Assembly: GCF_000218485.1 (NCBI RefSeq)
Contig: NZ_AFPB01000089.1
Span: 62,001-126,000 of the forward strand
DNA length: 64,000 nucleotides
DNA from: Aquimarina agarivorans
GTDB lineage: Bacteria; Bacteroidota; Bacteroidia; Flavobacteriales; Flavobacteriaceae
Reading direction: 5' to 3'
How positions within the stretch are numbered: position 1 is the first letter of the stretch; each line of letters starts with the position of its first letter. Both the position numbers and the translations under genes were made by a program. Below the pieces are notes generated by a model. It ran no database searches. It was not told the origin of the DNA and worked only from the letters and a program-made list of their open reading frames with translations. This document shows, piece by piece, positions 52,936 to 62,672 of the stretch.

Positions 52936-53754
52936 ATGACAAAAAAAATACTGATTTTTGGCGGAAGCGGTTTTTTAGGAAATGCGCTCTACAAAGAATT
53001 AAATTCGTATTTTGACACCTACGCCACATTTAATACCCACAATAATTTTTTTGAAAAAAATCAAAAATTTTATGCTTTTAATTTTGAAACAGAACCCGTA
53101 GATATTCTTTTAAGCACTTTAAAGCCTGATGTCATAGTTTCCTGTATGCGTGGTAATTTTAATTCGCAAGTTCAATTTCATTTTGAACTTATCAATTGGA
53201 TCAAATCTAATAAATGCAAGCTAATTTTTTTAAGCAGTTCCAATGTATTTGATAGCTTTCACCATTACCCTTCATATGAATACGATAAAACTTTTAGTGA
53301 AAGTTTGTACGGTCGATTTAAAATTAAAATTGAAAATGCACTACTCCGGTTACCTACACATAAATATGTAATTGCACGTTTACCCATGATTTTTGGTCAT
53401 GGCTCCCCAAGAATTCAAGAATTAAAACAGCTACACCATCTAAAAGCCTCTATTGAAGTTTTTCCAAATGTAATACTGAACGCTACAACCGTATCCAAAT
53501 TTACTCAACAATTACATTATATTATTAATAGAAATCGAAAAGGAGTATTTCATTTAGGAAGCGAAAACCTGATACATCATTTTGATTTAATTAAGGAAAT
53601 CACTCAAGAATTGAGTCTGAAAGATTGTATTTACAAACAGGTATACAATTCTAATAATGACAGGTATCTGGCAGTTCTTCCAAAAGATAATCTTTTGCCC
53701 AAATACCTACAATTTACTATTGATGATGTTGTTAAAGGTAGCTTAAAAATTTAA
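52936..53754 (+). CDS. NAD(P)-dependent sugar-nucleotide reductase/epimerase (RmlD-like SDR)
   Basis: A 272-residue extended short-chain dehydrogenase. The cofactor motif is ILIFGGSGFLGNALYKEL, and LSTLKPDVIVSCMRGNFNSQ and LIFLSSSNVFDSFHHYPSYE match RmlD/MAT2B-type reductases. The catalytic pair is likely Tyr and Lys of YGRFK. RmlD reduces dTDP-4-keto-rhamnose in surface polysaccharide synthesis, but no other rml genes are nearby, so the substrate is unclear. The start is the ATG at 52936; an ATG at 52932 is out of frame. Confidence 0.82.
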   Translation: MTKKILIFGGSGFLGNALYKELNSYFDTYATFNTHNNFFEKNQKFYAFNFETEPVDILLSTLKPDVIVSCMRGNFNSQVQFHFELINWIKSNKCKLIFLSSSNVFDSFHHYPSYEYDKTFSESLYGRFKIKIENALLRLPTHKYVIARLPMIFGHGSPRIQELKQLHHLKASIEVFPNVILNATTVSKFTQQLHYIINRNRKGVFHLGSENLIHHFDLIKEITQELSLKDCIYKQVYNSNNDRYLAVLPKDNLLPKYLQFTIDDVVKGSLKI

Positions 53755-53878
53755 ATCTTATACTACCATTTCTCCTACCCGATTAGCTATTACATTTAGT
53801 TTTTTATTGATACGGCTAAAAATTAAATTTTAATATTGTAAAATTCAAATTAAATTAGAGTAACACAAACTAATCAAA

Positions 53879-54661
53879 ATGATAAAAACGGCATTGATTA
53901 CTGGAGCCAGTAGTGGTATAGGAAAAGAACTTGCATTTATACATGCTGAAAATAAAGGAGACTTAGTAATAGTTGCTCGTAACGAAGAAAAACTATTAGA
54001 TTTAAAAACTACACTAAAAGAAACTTACGGAATAAATGTGCTTGTTATTGTTAAAGATCTAACAAAACCAAATGCCCCCCAGCAGGTATATAATGAAGTT
54101 AAAAGTGCTGGTTTTCAGATTGATTATCTAATTAATAATGCGGGCTTTGGGGGCGTAGGTGAATTTTATAAAAGAAATTTAGCTCAAGAAATGGAAATGA
54201 TACAATTAAATGTAATGGCTTTAACCGCTTTAACACATTTGTTTTTACAAAATTTTATACAATTAAATCAAGGAAAAATTTTAAATGCATCCTCTACTGC
54301 CAGTCTAATGGCTGGTTCTATGCAAGCAGTTTATTTTGCAACAAAAGCTTATGTAACTTCTTTTAGTAATGCTTTAGCAGAAGAGTTGAAAGGCACTAAT
54401 GTAACTGTTACTAATTTAATGCCTGGTGCTACTGATACAGAGTTTGCAAAAACATCAGGCATGGATAAAACTTCTTTGTTTGATAATACTGCAACTGCAA
54501 AATCAGTGGCTACTGATGGTTACCAAGCCATGCTTTACGGAAAACTAGATGTTATTACCGGACTCACATTTTCACAAAAATTACTGATGGCACTAGTACC
54601 CTTCATACCAAAAAAAATGATGCTTAAGCAAATTAAAGAAATGCAGACTGATAAGAAATAA
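53879..54661 (+). CDS. Short-chain dehydrogenase/reductase (SDR family)
   Basis: A 260-residue classical SDR. TALITGASSGIGKELAFIHA binds NAD(P), INNAGFGGVGEF holds the NAG motif, and NASSTASLMAGSMQAVYFAT plus KAY give the Ser-Tyr-Lys triad. The hydrophobic C-terminus ending in LMALVPFIPKKMMLKQIKEM suggests membrane contact, as in the DltE/YqjQ-like group. It reduces or oxidises an unknown carbonyl or alcohol. It lies 124 bp after the RmlD-like gene and may share its transcript. Confidence 0.9.
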   Translation: MIKTALITGASSGIGKELAFIHAENKGDLVIVARNEEKLLDLKTTLKETYGINVLVIVKDLTKPNAPQQVYNEVKSAGFQIDYLINNAGFGGVGEFYKRNLAQEMEMIQLNVMALTALTHLFLQNFIQLNQGKILNASSTASLMAGSMQAVYFATKAYVTSFSNALAEELKGTNVTVTNLMPGATDTEFAKTSGMDKTSLFDNTATAKSVATDGYQAMLYGKLDVITGLTFSQKLLMALVPFIPKKMMLKQIKEMQTDKK

Positions 54662-54733
54662 CGATTTTTATAGTAAAACCACCCATTAAAATAGTTCTTT
54701 TTAATTGATAATAAAATAATTAAATATATAAAT

Positions 54734-54779
54734 ATACCGAATTAAAGTGCACCTTTAGAAATTCTACGTCAACATAATA
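54734..54779 (+). repeat. Fragment of the MITE-like dispersed repeat, copy C
   Basis: TACCGAATTAAAGTGCACCT and TTAGAAATTCTACGTCAACA correspond to the left core of the elements at 22461-22619 and 31545-31703, differing by only a few bases. The right half is missing. It lies between two convergent genes. Confidence 0.7.
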
Positions 54780-54880
54780 ATGAATTTATAGGTAATAAAA
54801 GCTATTTTTAATTTTTACATAGACTAACAGAATACGTGAACCAGTGAATATGATAAAATGTTTATCTTTAAATAATATCA

Positions 54881-57800
54881 TTACTTTTTATAGTGTACTG
54901 TAAATCGCCAATATGAAATTGCACCTAACAATAGCGCTCCTGCAATAGTATAATACACAAAAGTTGGGGTTATTACTTGATCACCACTGGCATAGGAATG
55001 CAGCCCTGATAGATAAAAATTAACCCCAAAGTAGGTCATCAAAATACTTGCAATAGCAATCATAGATATAAAATTGTAAGTCCATTTTCCTCGTAAGCCA
55101 GGCACCAAACGCATGTGTATAACAAAAGCATAAACCATAATACTAATCAAAGCCCAGGTTTCTTTAGGATCCCAACCCCAGTATCGCCCCCAACTTTCAT
55201 TAGCCCACTGACCACCTAAAAAGTTTCCAATAGTAAGCATGACTAAACCAATGGTCAGCGACATTTCATTAACCACAGTGAGTTCTCTGATATTTAATTT
55301 CATCTTTTTCTTATTGGAATTTGTGGTTAAAATCATCAACAATAAAGCTACAGCTCCCAAAATAGCCCCTAAAATAAAAGGCCCGTAACTAGCTACTATA
55401 ACAGCTACGTGTATCATTAACCAATACGAATTTAACACAGGCTGCAAATTTGCTACTTCAGGATCCATCCAATTCATGTGAGCTACCCAAAGTATAATTG
55501 CCGCAACAAAAGCTGTTGCTCCTACGGTTAAATCACTTTTTCGACCTAAAGCAATACCAAAAAATACAGTTGCCCAGCCCACATAAATCATAGATTCGTA
55601 AGCATCACTCCAAGGTGCATGTCCAGACACGTACCATCGGGCAATAAGACCAGCTGTATGTAACAAAAACAACAATACAATACTGTATTTGCTAATATTT
55701 ACCAAAACACGAACTACTTTACCCGAATTAAAAATTTGAACTATCGTAAAAATGATCATTAGTAACCCTGCAAAGGCATAATACCTGTATAGCTTTCTAA
55801 ATATATCATATTTATTGTATGCAATTTCGGTTTGTATTTTTTTATCGGAAGGCAATACTTCGCTTCCATATTTTTTTTGGAAGTTTCTAATGCTGGTCAA
55901 ATACTTATCTGGTTTGGAATAGTCTCCTGTTTTTCTAGCTTCAACCAAAGCAGATTTATAAATAGGAAGAATTTGACGTGTATAGACCGAATCAATTCCA
56001 GAAAATTTTGATTCATTTAGCATTGGTGGTGAAACCCATTTGTTATTGTCATCTTCAGGTAGTGGAAAAACACGCATAACACTTCCACTTAGTGCTGCAT
56101 TTAATAAATAAAACTTTTCATGGGTTTTAATAAAATCTTTTTCAAACTGATTGGGCGTGTTTGTACTAGTAGCTGCATCCAAATATGGAGCTAATTTGTA
56201 ACTACCATCTTTTTCAAAAAGATCTACCAAGGCAATTCTGCTAGCACTTTTAGGAACCCCTATAATTTTACGAATACTATCATTTTTCCAATCAATGTAA
56301 ATTAAGGGTACATTGTACCAAACTATTGGATTTTCTTGCATGGAAATAAACACCTGATCGCTATTCAAACCTTCGTACTTAGTACGTTTGCTCAATTTTC
56401 GCAATAATTCGGATGCAAAAGTATTTACAGGCTTCATACGTCCACTTTCATCCTGAATAACAATAGCTCCAAACTTTTCCGCATGTGCCTTACTTACAGC
56501 ATTAGCTTTTATTAATGAATCCAATTGTTTTTTTGTTGGTCTTAACGGTTCATTACTATCAGGTAATACGGATTGCGCTTTCGCAGAAGAAAAGTTTAAT
56601 AATCCGCAAATCAAAAGCAAGCTCAAAGCAGCTTTTTTAAGTTTAATGTCACTCAACATTTTTTCCAAATCTTTAAAACGTGATCCTTTTAAAAATAAAA
56701 TAGCCATTAAACCGATATACAATAAAGAGTATCCTAAATACGTCAACCAGCTCCCCCAAAAATCATGATTTACTGAAAGTACCGTTCCTTTTTCATCTGG
56801 AGGAAAGCTCGCCTGAAAAAAACGATACCCTTTGTGGTCAAGTACATTATTCATAAAAATTTCTTTAGGAGTTGCATTTCCATCTTCCACTAAATCAACT
56901 TTACTTTTATAGGAAGCATATCCTTTTTCGGTTCCTGGATATTTAGTAGCAATAAAATCTTTCAATTTTATAGCAAATGGCAGTTCCATTTCTTGCGATC
57001 CAAAGCGTAATGAAAGTTCCAAACCGCCCATTTTAATTTGCTTATAATCATTTACAAAACCCTTACCTCCCAAAAGCTTTAAACGCTTAGTTTCATTTTT
57101 AGTAGTAACATCAACAATCAAGGCGTTTTGTTGCCCTTTCTCTTTTATTTTGGTTGGAATCACATCATAATTCCCTTTAACTGGTGGCTCAGGTATTACA
57201 AATTGCGTCCCCGCCATTTGATACAAGGAACGCAATTGCAACTCTTGCACGCTATCCTTTACTACCTTACCTTGCAGTTGATCAGCCATGCGCATAAACG
57301 TTCCCTCAAAAGGAGCATAAATACTGTAATTTCCCTTATCATAAGTAATATTAATGGCACCCTCCGTAGGTTTATTAAAAGCATATAAAATATTATGAAT
57401 ATTACTTACCTCGCCAGCTTTTAAAAAATGTTCGTGTCGTTTACCTTCACCTGCTTCAACTAATTTTAGGTGTAACGCGCCATCATCACTAGGCACTAAA
57501 CCTAGCTCTGCTCCTTCAACAAAGTCTACATAATTAATTAGTACTGGCTGTTTGTTAAAATCGGTAGCTACAGTAAAATCATTATTTGTTGGTGCGGCAA
57601 GCTCCAACGGGGTGTTTACTTTTCGTTGTTTTAATTCTCCGTTGTAATCGCCAACCATTAAAAGTTGTAAATACGTTTTTTCAGAAAGAAACTTGTTTGT
57701 AGTTTCCCCTTCATTAATAGGCATAATTCCCTCATAACTGATATATCTTGTTACAAATGCTCCGAGCAATATAAAAATGAATGATAAATGGAGTAGTAAT

Positions 57801-58039
57801 GTAGGCCATTTTTCACGTTTGTGTAATCGGTATCTAAAAATATTTCCAAAAAAATTAATTAAAAATATCCCCATTATAGCTTCAAACCACCAGGTATTGT
57901 ACACCCAAATCCGAGCAGCAGGAGTTCCGTAATCATTTTCTAAAAATGTACCTATTGCCATTGAGGTAGCAAACACTAAAAAAAGGATTGCCATTAATCG
58001 CGTTGAGAAAAGAACATTAGCAATTTTTTTAAAAACCAT
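54881..58039 (-). CDS. ccsA: Cytochrome c biogenesis protein, ResB-CcsA fusion
   Basis: A 1052-residue membrane protein that fuses the ResB/Ccs1 part (N-terminal helices, RLMAILFLVFATSMAIGTFL, plus a large periplasmic domain to about residue 440) and a C-terminal CcsA/CcsB domain. The heme-handling motif WGWDPKETWALISIMVYAFV is the tryptophan-rich WWD signature, with conserved histidines in SGHAPWSDAYESMIY. A stretch near residues 460-490 looks like a second signal-anchor at the fusion point. The complex exports heme and attaches it to CxxCH apocytochromes in system II, which supports the cytochrome c at 3027. The fused form is usual in Bacteroidota. Confidence 0.95.
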   Translation of the reverse strand: MVFKKIANVLFSTRLMAILFLVFATSMAIGTFLENDYGTPAARIWVYNTWWFEAIMGIFLINFFGNIFRYRLHKREKWPTLLLHLSFIFILLGAFVTRYISYEGIMPINEGETTNKFLSEKTYLQLLMVGDYNGELKQRKVNTPLELAAPTNNDFTVATDFNKQPVLINYVDFVEGAELGLVPSDDGALHLKLVEAGEGKRHEHFLKAGEVSNIHNILYAFNKPTEGAINITYDKGNYSIYAPFEGTFMRMADQLQGKVVKDSVQELQLRSLYQMAGTQFVIPEPPVKGNYDVIPTKIKEKGQQNALIVDVTTKNETKRLKLLGGKGFVNDYKQIKMGGLELSLRFGSQEMELPFAIKLKDFIATKYPGTEKGYASYKSKVDLVEDGNATPKEIFMNNVLDHKGYRFFQASFPPDEKGTVLSVNHDFWGSWLTYLGYSLLYIGLMAILFLKGSRFKDLEKMLSDIKLKKAALSLLLICGLLNFSSAKAQSVLPDSNEPLRPTKKQLDSLIKANAVSKAHAEKFGAIVIQDESGRMKPVNTFASELLRKLSKRTKYEGLNSDQVFISMQENPIVWYNVPLIYIDWKNDSIRKIIGVPKSASRIALVDLFEKDGSYKLAPYLDAATSTNTPNQFEKDFIKTHEKFYLLNAALSGSVMRVFPLPEDDNNKWVSPPMLNESKFSGIDSVYTRQILPIYKSALVEARKTGDYSKPDKYLTSIRNFQKKYGSEVLPSDKKIQTEIAYNKYDIFRKLYRYYAFAGLLMIIFTIVQIFNSGKVVRVLVNISKYSIVLLFLLHTAGLIARWYVSGHAPWSDAYESMIYVGWATVFFGIALGRKSDLTVGATAFVAAIILWVAHMNWMDPEVANLQPVLNSYWLMIHVAVIVASYGPFILGAILGAVALLLMILTTNSNKKKMKLNIRELTVVNEMSLTIGLVMLTIGNFLGGQWANESWGRYWGWDPKETWALISIMVYAFVIHMRLVPGLRGKWTYNFISMIAIASILMTYFGVNFYLSGLHSYASGDQVITPTFVYYTIAGALLLGAISYWRFTVHYKK

Positions 58040-58194
58040 ATACTATATTTATCGTCACATTATGGACATTATTATTTAGAAGTTTCTAAATTGGATGCAA
58101 ATTTACGAACTGAAGTATTGTTTTGCTACAAAACCAATACATATTTAAAAGAACATTTGTTAGTATTTTTATAATACTTCTTTATTTTTAACGT

Positions 58195-58944
58195 ATGATT
58201 AAAGTTGTTATTTTGGGCGCAGGAAATTTAGCTACGCATTTATGTATTGCATTAGAAAAACACACCAAAATTTTATTATTACAAAACTTTAACAGGAAAG
58301 GTGAAAAAATTTTAAATTGTGGAGTTCCTGTAACCAATAATCCTGACGAAATTACTGATGCCGACCTGTATATTTTTGCAATCAGTGATAATGCTTTACT
58401 AGATATAAATAATAATTTTAGCCATTTGAAAGGGCTCGTTGTACATACTTCAGGTAGCACACCTATGGACGTGCTTTCTAATTTTAACAGAAAAGGAGTG
58501 TTTTACCCTGCTCAAAGTTTTAATAAACATTTACCCGTTTCTTTCGATACTATCCCGATTGCAGTAGAAGCTTCTAACAAAAGTGATCAACAAATTTTAC
58601 TGAAACTTGCTCATAGTATTTCCACAACTGTGTACGTATTAAATTCCGAACAAAGAAACGCTTTACATGTTGCCGCTGTTTTTGCTAACAACTTTAGTAA
58701 TTTTATGTACATTCAGGCAGAAGAAATTTGTAAGGATAGTGGTATCGATTTTACTATTTTAAAACCCCTAATAAATGAAACAATTGCCAAATTAGCCAAC
58801 AATAGCCCACGTAACGTACAAACGGGACCAGCGGTTAGAAAAGACAATAAAACAATTGAAAGACATATCACAACACTTACCGATCAAAAAAAAATAAAAT
58901 TATATCAACTGCTTACCACAGCGATACAAAACTATTATGAGTAA
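58195..58944 (+). CDS. Rossmann-fold DUF2520 protein
   Basis: A 249-residue protein. The N-terminal NAD(P)-binding fold starts VVILGAGNLATHLCIALEKH, like the F420-dependent reductase/proline dehydrogenase group, and the DUF2520 C-terminal helical half includes NALHVAAVFANNFSNFMYIQ and PLINETIAKLANNSPRNVQT. Its biochemical role is unknown. It overlaps the downstream HAD phosphatase gene by 8 bp, a pairing conserved in Flavobacteriia as I recall. Confidence 0.88.
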   Translation: MIKVVILGAGNLATHLCIALEKHTKILLLQNFNRKGEKILNCGVPVTNNPDEITDADLYIFAISDNALLDINNNFSHLKGLVVHTSGSTPMDVLSNFNRKGVFYPAQSFNKHLPVSFDTIPIAVEASNKSDQQILLKLAHSISTTVYVLNSEQRNALHVAAVFANNFSNFMYIQAEEICKDSGIDFTILKPLINETIAKLANNSPRNVQTGPAVRKDNKTIERHITTLTDQKKIKLYQLLTTAIQNYYE

Positions 58945-59470
58945 AAGTTATAAAGAATATTTGAATGAAATTACCACGTTTATGTTTGATGTGGATGGTG
59001 TATATACAGACGGATCATTATTAATTGATCATAATGGAAACCTACTACGTAGTATGAATACTAAAGATGGATATGCTACAAAAGTAGCCTTGGACAAAGG
59101 ATATAACGTTTGTATTATTTCTGGAGGCAAAAATGAAGCGGTAAAAAGTAGATTTGAAGGCTTGGGCGTTAAAAGTGTTTACCTTGGTGCGGGCGATAAA
59201 ATTAAGTGCTACGATGAATATTTGAAAGCTAATAACGTTAAGCCAGAACAAGTGCTATACATGGGCGATGATTTACCCGATTTACCCGTAATGAACCGTA
59301 TTGGGTTACCAACTTGTCCTCAAGATGCTGTAGCCGAAGTGAAAGCTGCCTCCAAATACATTTCGCACATTAATGGTGGTAAAGGCTGTGTGCGTGATGT
59401 TATTGAACAAGTACTTAAGGTACAAGGTAAATGGCCCACGGATGACGAACGTACGATTACTAGTGCTTAA
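58937..59470 (+). CDS. HAD-family phosphatase, KdsC-like
   Basis: A 177-residue C0-type HAD hydrolase. Motif I is FMFDVDGVYTDGSLLI, motif II lies in CIISGGKNEAVKS, and motif III/IV is VLYMGDDLPDLPVMNRIGL. These match KdsC, which removes phosphate from Kdo-8-phosphate in lipopolysaccharide core synthesis. The minimal domain without a cap forms tetramers in the family. It overlaps the DUF2520 gene. Kdo-8-P is the best-supported substrate; sialic acid 9-phosphatases are an alternative. Confidence 0.85.
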   Translation: MSKSYKEYLNEITTFMFDVDGVYTDGSLLIDHNGNLLRSMNTKDGYATKVALDKGYNVCIISGGKNEAVKSRFEGLGVKSVYLGAGDKIKCYDEYLKANNVKPEQVLYMGDDLPDLPVMNRIGLPTCPQDAVAEVKAASKYISHINGGKGCVRDVIEQVLKVQGKWPTDDERTITSA

Positions 59471-59478
59471 TTTTAATA

Positions 59479-59535
59479 GGTTAAGGGTTAAGGGTTAAGG
59501 GTTAAGGGTTAAGGGTTAAGGGTTAAGGGTTAAGG
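59479..59535. repeat. Telomere-like heptamer array (GGTTAAG)8
   Basis: Eight perfect, consecutive copies of GGTTAAG plus one G, starting 8 bp after the HAD gene stop and ending 111 bp before the recQ start codon. Perfect copies point to recent slippage or expansion. Confidence 0.97.
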
Positions 59536-59605
59536 CACAACAAATCTATAATCTAAGTTCGTATACTTCCTTAAATCTTTTTTAACAAATTAATCAAATC
59601 ATCAC

Positions 59606-59633
59606 CGAACAACGAACAACGAACAACGAACAA
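59606..59633. repeat. Second heptamer array (CGAACAA)4
   Basis: Four perfect copies of CGAACAA, 13 bp upstream of the recQ ATG. The unit length equals that of the array at 59479-59535 but the sequence is different. Confidence 0.95.
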
Positions 59634-59646
59634 CTAAACTATAAAA

Positions 59647-61755
59647 ATGCCAGAAATAAGCGATAGCCAGCTTTATAAAAATTTAAAAGAATACTTTGGG
59701 TATAGTGAGTTCAGACAGCAACAAAAGGAAATAATAACTGCTATTTTTAAAGGAAATGACAACTTGGTAATAATGCCTACTGGAGGTGGAAAATCAATTT
59801 GCTATCAATTACCTGCTACCTTACTCAATGGACTTACTTTAGTTATTTCGCCATTAATTGCTTTAATGAAAGATCAAGTGGATGGATTGCGTGCAAATGG
59901 TATTGGTGCTGCTTTTATAAATAGCAGTCAGGCTGCAGAAGATCAACATGCTATTTTTAATGCTATTTTAACAAATGAAATTAAGTTACTTTACGTGGCT
60001 CCTGAAAGTCTATCGCAACTTGAAGGTATTTTAAATCAAACTACTTTAAGTTTGATTGCTATAGATGAGGCACATTGTATTTCAGCATGGGGACATGATT
60101 TTAGACCGGCATATACCCAGTTAGGATTTTTAAAAAATAGGTTTCCGCATACACCGATAATAGCTTTAACAGCAACGGCTGACAAAGCCACGCGCGAGGA
60201 TATTTCAAAACAATTAAATTTAAATCATCCCACCTTACATTTAAGCTCTTTTGACCGCCCAAATTTAAGTTTGTCCGTAAGGCCAGGTATTGATCGCGTT
60301 AAAAAAATTCTGGAGTTTGTGGATGATCATCCCAATGACAGTGGTATTATTTACTGCTTGAGCAGAAAAACAACTGAAAACTTAGCCGAAAAGTTAGATA
60401 GTGCTGGTTTTAAGGCAAAAGCCTATCATGCTGGTTTGGGACATCACGTTAGAGAACAAGTACAAAATGAATTTATAAATGACCAATTGCAAATTGTTTG
60501 TGCTACAGTAGCATTTGGAATGGGTATTGATAAATCTAATGTCCGCTGGGTTATTCATTACAACTTGCCTAAAAATATTGAAGGTTATTATCAGGAAATT
60601 GGTCGTGCAGGAAGGGATGGTGTACCTTCAGAAACTATTCTATTTCATAGTTATGCCGATGTAGTACAATTGCAACAATTTGCCACAAAATCAGGAAATA
60701 CCGAAGTACAACTAGCCAAGTTAGATCGTATGCAACAATACGCCGACGCGCTAAGCTGCCGCCGTAAAGTACTTTTGAGCTATTTTGGCGAACTCCCCGA
60801 AAAAGACTGTGGTAATTGTGACGTATGCAAACACCCTCCTACTTTTTTTGACGGCACTATTTTAGCTCAAAAAGCATTATCAACTATTGCACGTGTTAAA
60901 CAAAACGAACCCCTGGCAACTATTATTGATATTTTACGTGGGGCTCAAAATGCAACTATTTTAGATAAAGGTTTTACTCAAATTTCAACTTACGGCATTG
61001 GAAATGACGTTTCTTGGAAACATTGGCAACAATATATTATTCAATTAATTAATCAGGGAGCTATTGAAATTGCTTTTCACGAAAAAAATCATTTGAAATT
61101 AACTCCCATTGCAAAAAAAATACTGTTTGAAAAGCAAACTGTTAATTTAGCTAAAATCATCGAAAAAGCTGCATTGAAAACAGCTGCTAAAAAAGAAATT
61201 AGCGTTAAAAAGAGTACTGATTTATTTGAACGTTTACGCTTGCTTCGTTTAAAATTATCAAGAGAAGAAGAAATTCCTGCCTATCAAATCTTCAGCGATG
61301 CTTCATTGAAAGAAATGGAACAAGCTAGACCAATGACGGATGATGAATTTATTCAAATTAGTGGCGTTGGAAAAAAGAAGATGCAAGACTATGGACACGA
61401 CTTTATTTCTGAAATAATTGCATTTCATAAAGAAAAAAATACTTCAAAAAAAGCTAAAAAAGAACCTACATATATTACTTCTGCAAACTTATTTAAAAAT
61501 GGATTAAGCATAGCTGATATTGTATTGGAACGTAAAATTGCAGAAACCACAATTCTTTCGCATTTATGCAAAGCTTATGAAATGGATAAATCAATCGCGC
61601 TAGAAAAATTAATTGACCCAGTGGACTTAAAAGCCATCGAAAAAGCAAAAACAGCATTGGAGAATCCAAATGCGCTACGCCCCTATTTTGAATATTTTAA
61701 AGAAGAAATGCCTTATAGTACCATCCGTATTGGACTTGCCATTTTAAGCAATTAA
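59647..61755 (+). CDS. recQ: ATP-dependent DNA helicase RecQ
   Basis: A 702-residue superfamily 2 helicase. Walker A is MPTGGGKS (46-50), the DEAH box is IDEAHCISAWGHDFRPAY (140 onward), and SAT is in ALTATAD. The RecQ zinc cluster uses Cys371, Cys388, Cys391 and Cys394. A winged helix, an HRDC domain at about 525-595 (QISGVGKKKMQDYG) and a C-terminal helix-turn-helix tail (SIADIVLERKIAETTILSHL) follow. It unwinds DNA 3'-to-5' in recombination and replication repair. Two heptamer arrays sit in its leader and could vary its expression. Confidence 0.96.
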   Translation: MPEISDSQLYKNLKEYFGYSEFRQQQKEIITAIFKGNDNLVIMPTGGGKSICYQLPATLLNGLTLVISPLIALMKDQVDGLRANGIGAAFINSSQAAEDQHAIFNAILTNEIKLLYVAPESLSQLEGILNQTTLSLIAIDEAHCISAWGHDFRPAYTQLGFLKNRFPHTPIIALTATADKATREDISKQLNLNHPTLHLSSFDRPNLSLSVRPGIDRVKKILEFVDDHPNDSGIIYCLSRKTTENLAEKLDSAGFKAKAYHAGLGHHVREQVQNEFINDQLQIVCATVAFGMGIDKSNVRWVIHYNLPKNIEGYYQEIGRAGRDGVPSETILFHSYADVVQLQQFATKSGNTEVQLAKLDRMQQYADALSCRRKVLLSYFGELPEKDCGNCDVCKHPPTFFDGTILAQKALSTIARVKQNEPLATIIDILRGAQNATILDKGFTQISTYGIGNDVSWKHWQQYIIQLINQGAIEIAFHEKNHLKLTPIAKKILFEKQTVNLAKIIEKAALKTAAKKEISVKKSTDLFERLRLLRLKLSREEEIPAYQIFSDASLKEMEQARPMTDDEFIQISGVGKKKMQDYGHDFISEIIAFHKEKNTSKKAKKEPTYITSANLFKNGLSIADIVLERKIAETTILSHLCKAYEMDKSIALEKLIDPVDLKAIEKAKTALENPNALRPYFEYFKEEMPYSTIRIGLAILSN

Positions 61756-61833
61756 TTTTTTAGGGTAAAACTTACAATAAGTGTTTTAGTTATGTCGAAA
61801 CTAATTTTGATGTAAAACAAAACATGTAATAAA

Positions 61834-62400
61834 ATGAAAAGAAAATTATTGCTTATTCTTTTTTTAGGCGCAAGCTTAATGGCTAATTCGCAAAATGTAA
61901 GTGTTGAAAATTCACAATTTGGCGTACAAGCTATTATAATTTCTATTTATGCGCAGTATGAAAAAAAACTTACTAATTTGGTTACCTTAAGGGGAGAAAT
62001 TGGACTGGAACCTGGTATTACCGCTGAAAGTGACGTTGATTCAAGAAGATTGTTTTTATCCCCAGTACTAAATCTTGAATCAAGATGGTATTATAATTTA
62101 AATAAAAGACTTAAAAAATCTAAACGAATTGATCTTAATTCTGGAAATTTTGTTTCATTAAGAACGAGTTATCACCCTGGTTGGTTTGCTATTTCAAGAA
62201 GTAATATTCCAATTAATGTTATTAGCGATATTGTTATTAATCCATATTGGGGAATTAGAAGAAATTTAGGAAAAAAATTTAATTACGAAGTGGGAGCTGG
62301 TGTAGCTTTTGTTAGTAGGTTAGAAGAATTTTCGTCCAGATCAATTAAAAATAATTTTTTTATTGCTGACTTACATCTAAGAATAGGATATACGTTTTAA
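61834..62400 (+). CDS. Outer-membrane beta-barrel-like secreted protein
   Basis: A 188-residue protein with a signal peptide ending SLMANSQ. The mature chain has repeated amphipathic strands with aromatic ends (IYAQYEKKLTNLVTLRGEIG, LNLESRWYYNLNKRLKKSKR) and closes with LHLRIGYTF, a pattern of small outer-membrane beta-barrels ending in Phe. No specific family was recognised. It is 78 bp after recQ but has no evident functional link. Confidence 0.75.
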   Translation: MKRKLLLILFLGASLMANSQNVSVENSQFGVQAIIISIYAQYEKKLTNLVTLRGEIGLEPGITAESDVDSRRLFLSPVLNLESRWYYNLNKRLKKSKRIDLNSGNFVSLRTSYHPGWFAISRSNIPINVISDIVINPYWGIRRNLGKKFNYEVGAGVAFVSRLEEFSSRSIKNNFFIADLHLRIGYTF

Positions 62401-62469
62401 TGATAAATACTTGTTGTGCATTTAGAAACTTAAATTTTTAAAATGTAAGTTCGAATGCTTTTGAGGCAC

Positions 62470-62528
62470 GAAAAAGTGTATCGAGAACTATTTCTAATTC
62501 AAAATTCTTATTCTCGGTACGATTTTTC
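62470..62528. repeat. Imperfect inverted repeat in the 62.4-63.4 kb spacer
   Basis: GAAAAAGTGTATCGAGAA at 62470-62487 pairs with TTCTCGGTACGATTTTTC at 62511-62528 in 15 of 18 positions. It may be a hairpin of an untranslated RNA or a repeat remnant. Confidence 0.5.
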
Positions 62529-62645
62529 TCCATTTTATTCCAAAAAATCACTACCATTGACAGAATTTTGCTCCAAATGCACAACAGGTAATAAATATAA
62601 ATTTCGTAAAACAAAAGTAACTTTTATAGGTATAACCAAAATGCC

Positions 62646-62672
62646 AAACCCTTACTGTTCGTAAGGGTTTTG
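62646..62672 (+). terminator. Intrinsic terminator
   Basis: AAACCCTTAC and GTAAGGGTTT form a 10-bp stem with loop TGTTC and a T-rich tail. It is 246 bp after the beta-barrel gene, so it ends a long 3' leader or a separate short transcript. Confidence 0.75.

Noticed and set aside
59479-59633. Heptamer arrays as a CRISPR array
   Set aside because: The repeats are 7 bp and contiguous with no spacers, and there are no cas genes in the window.
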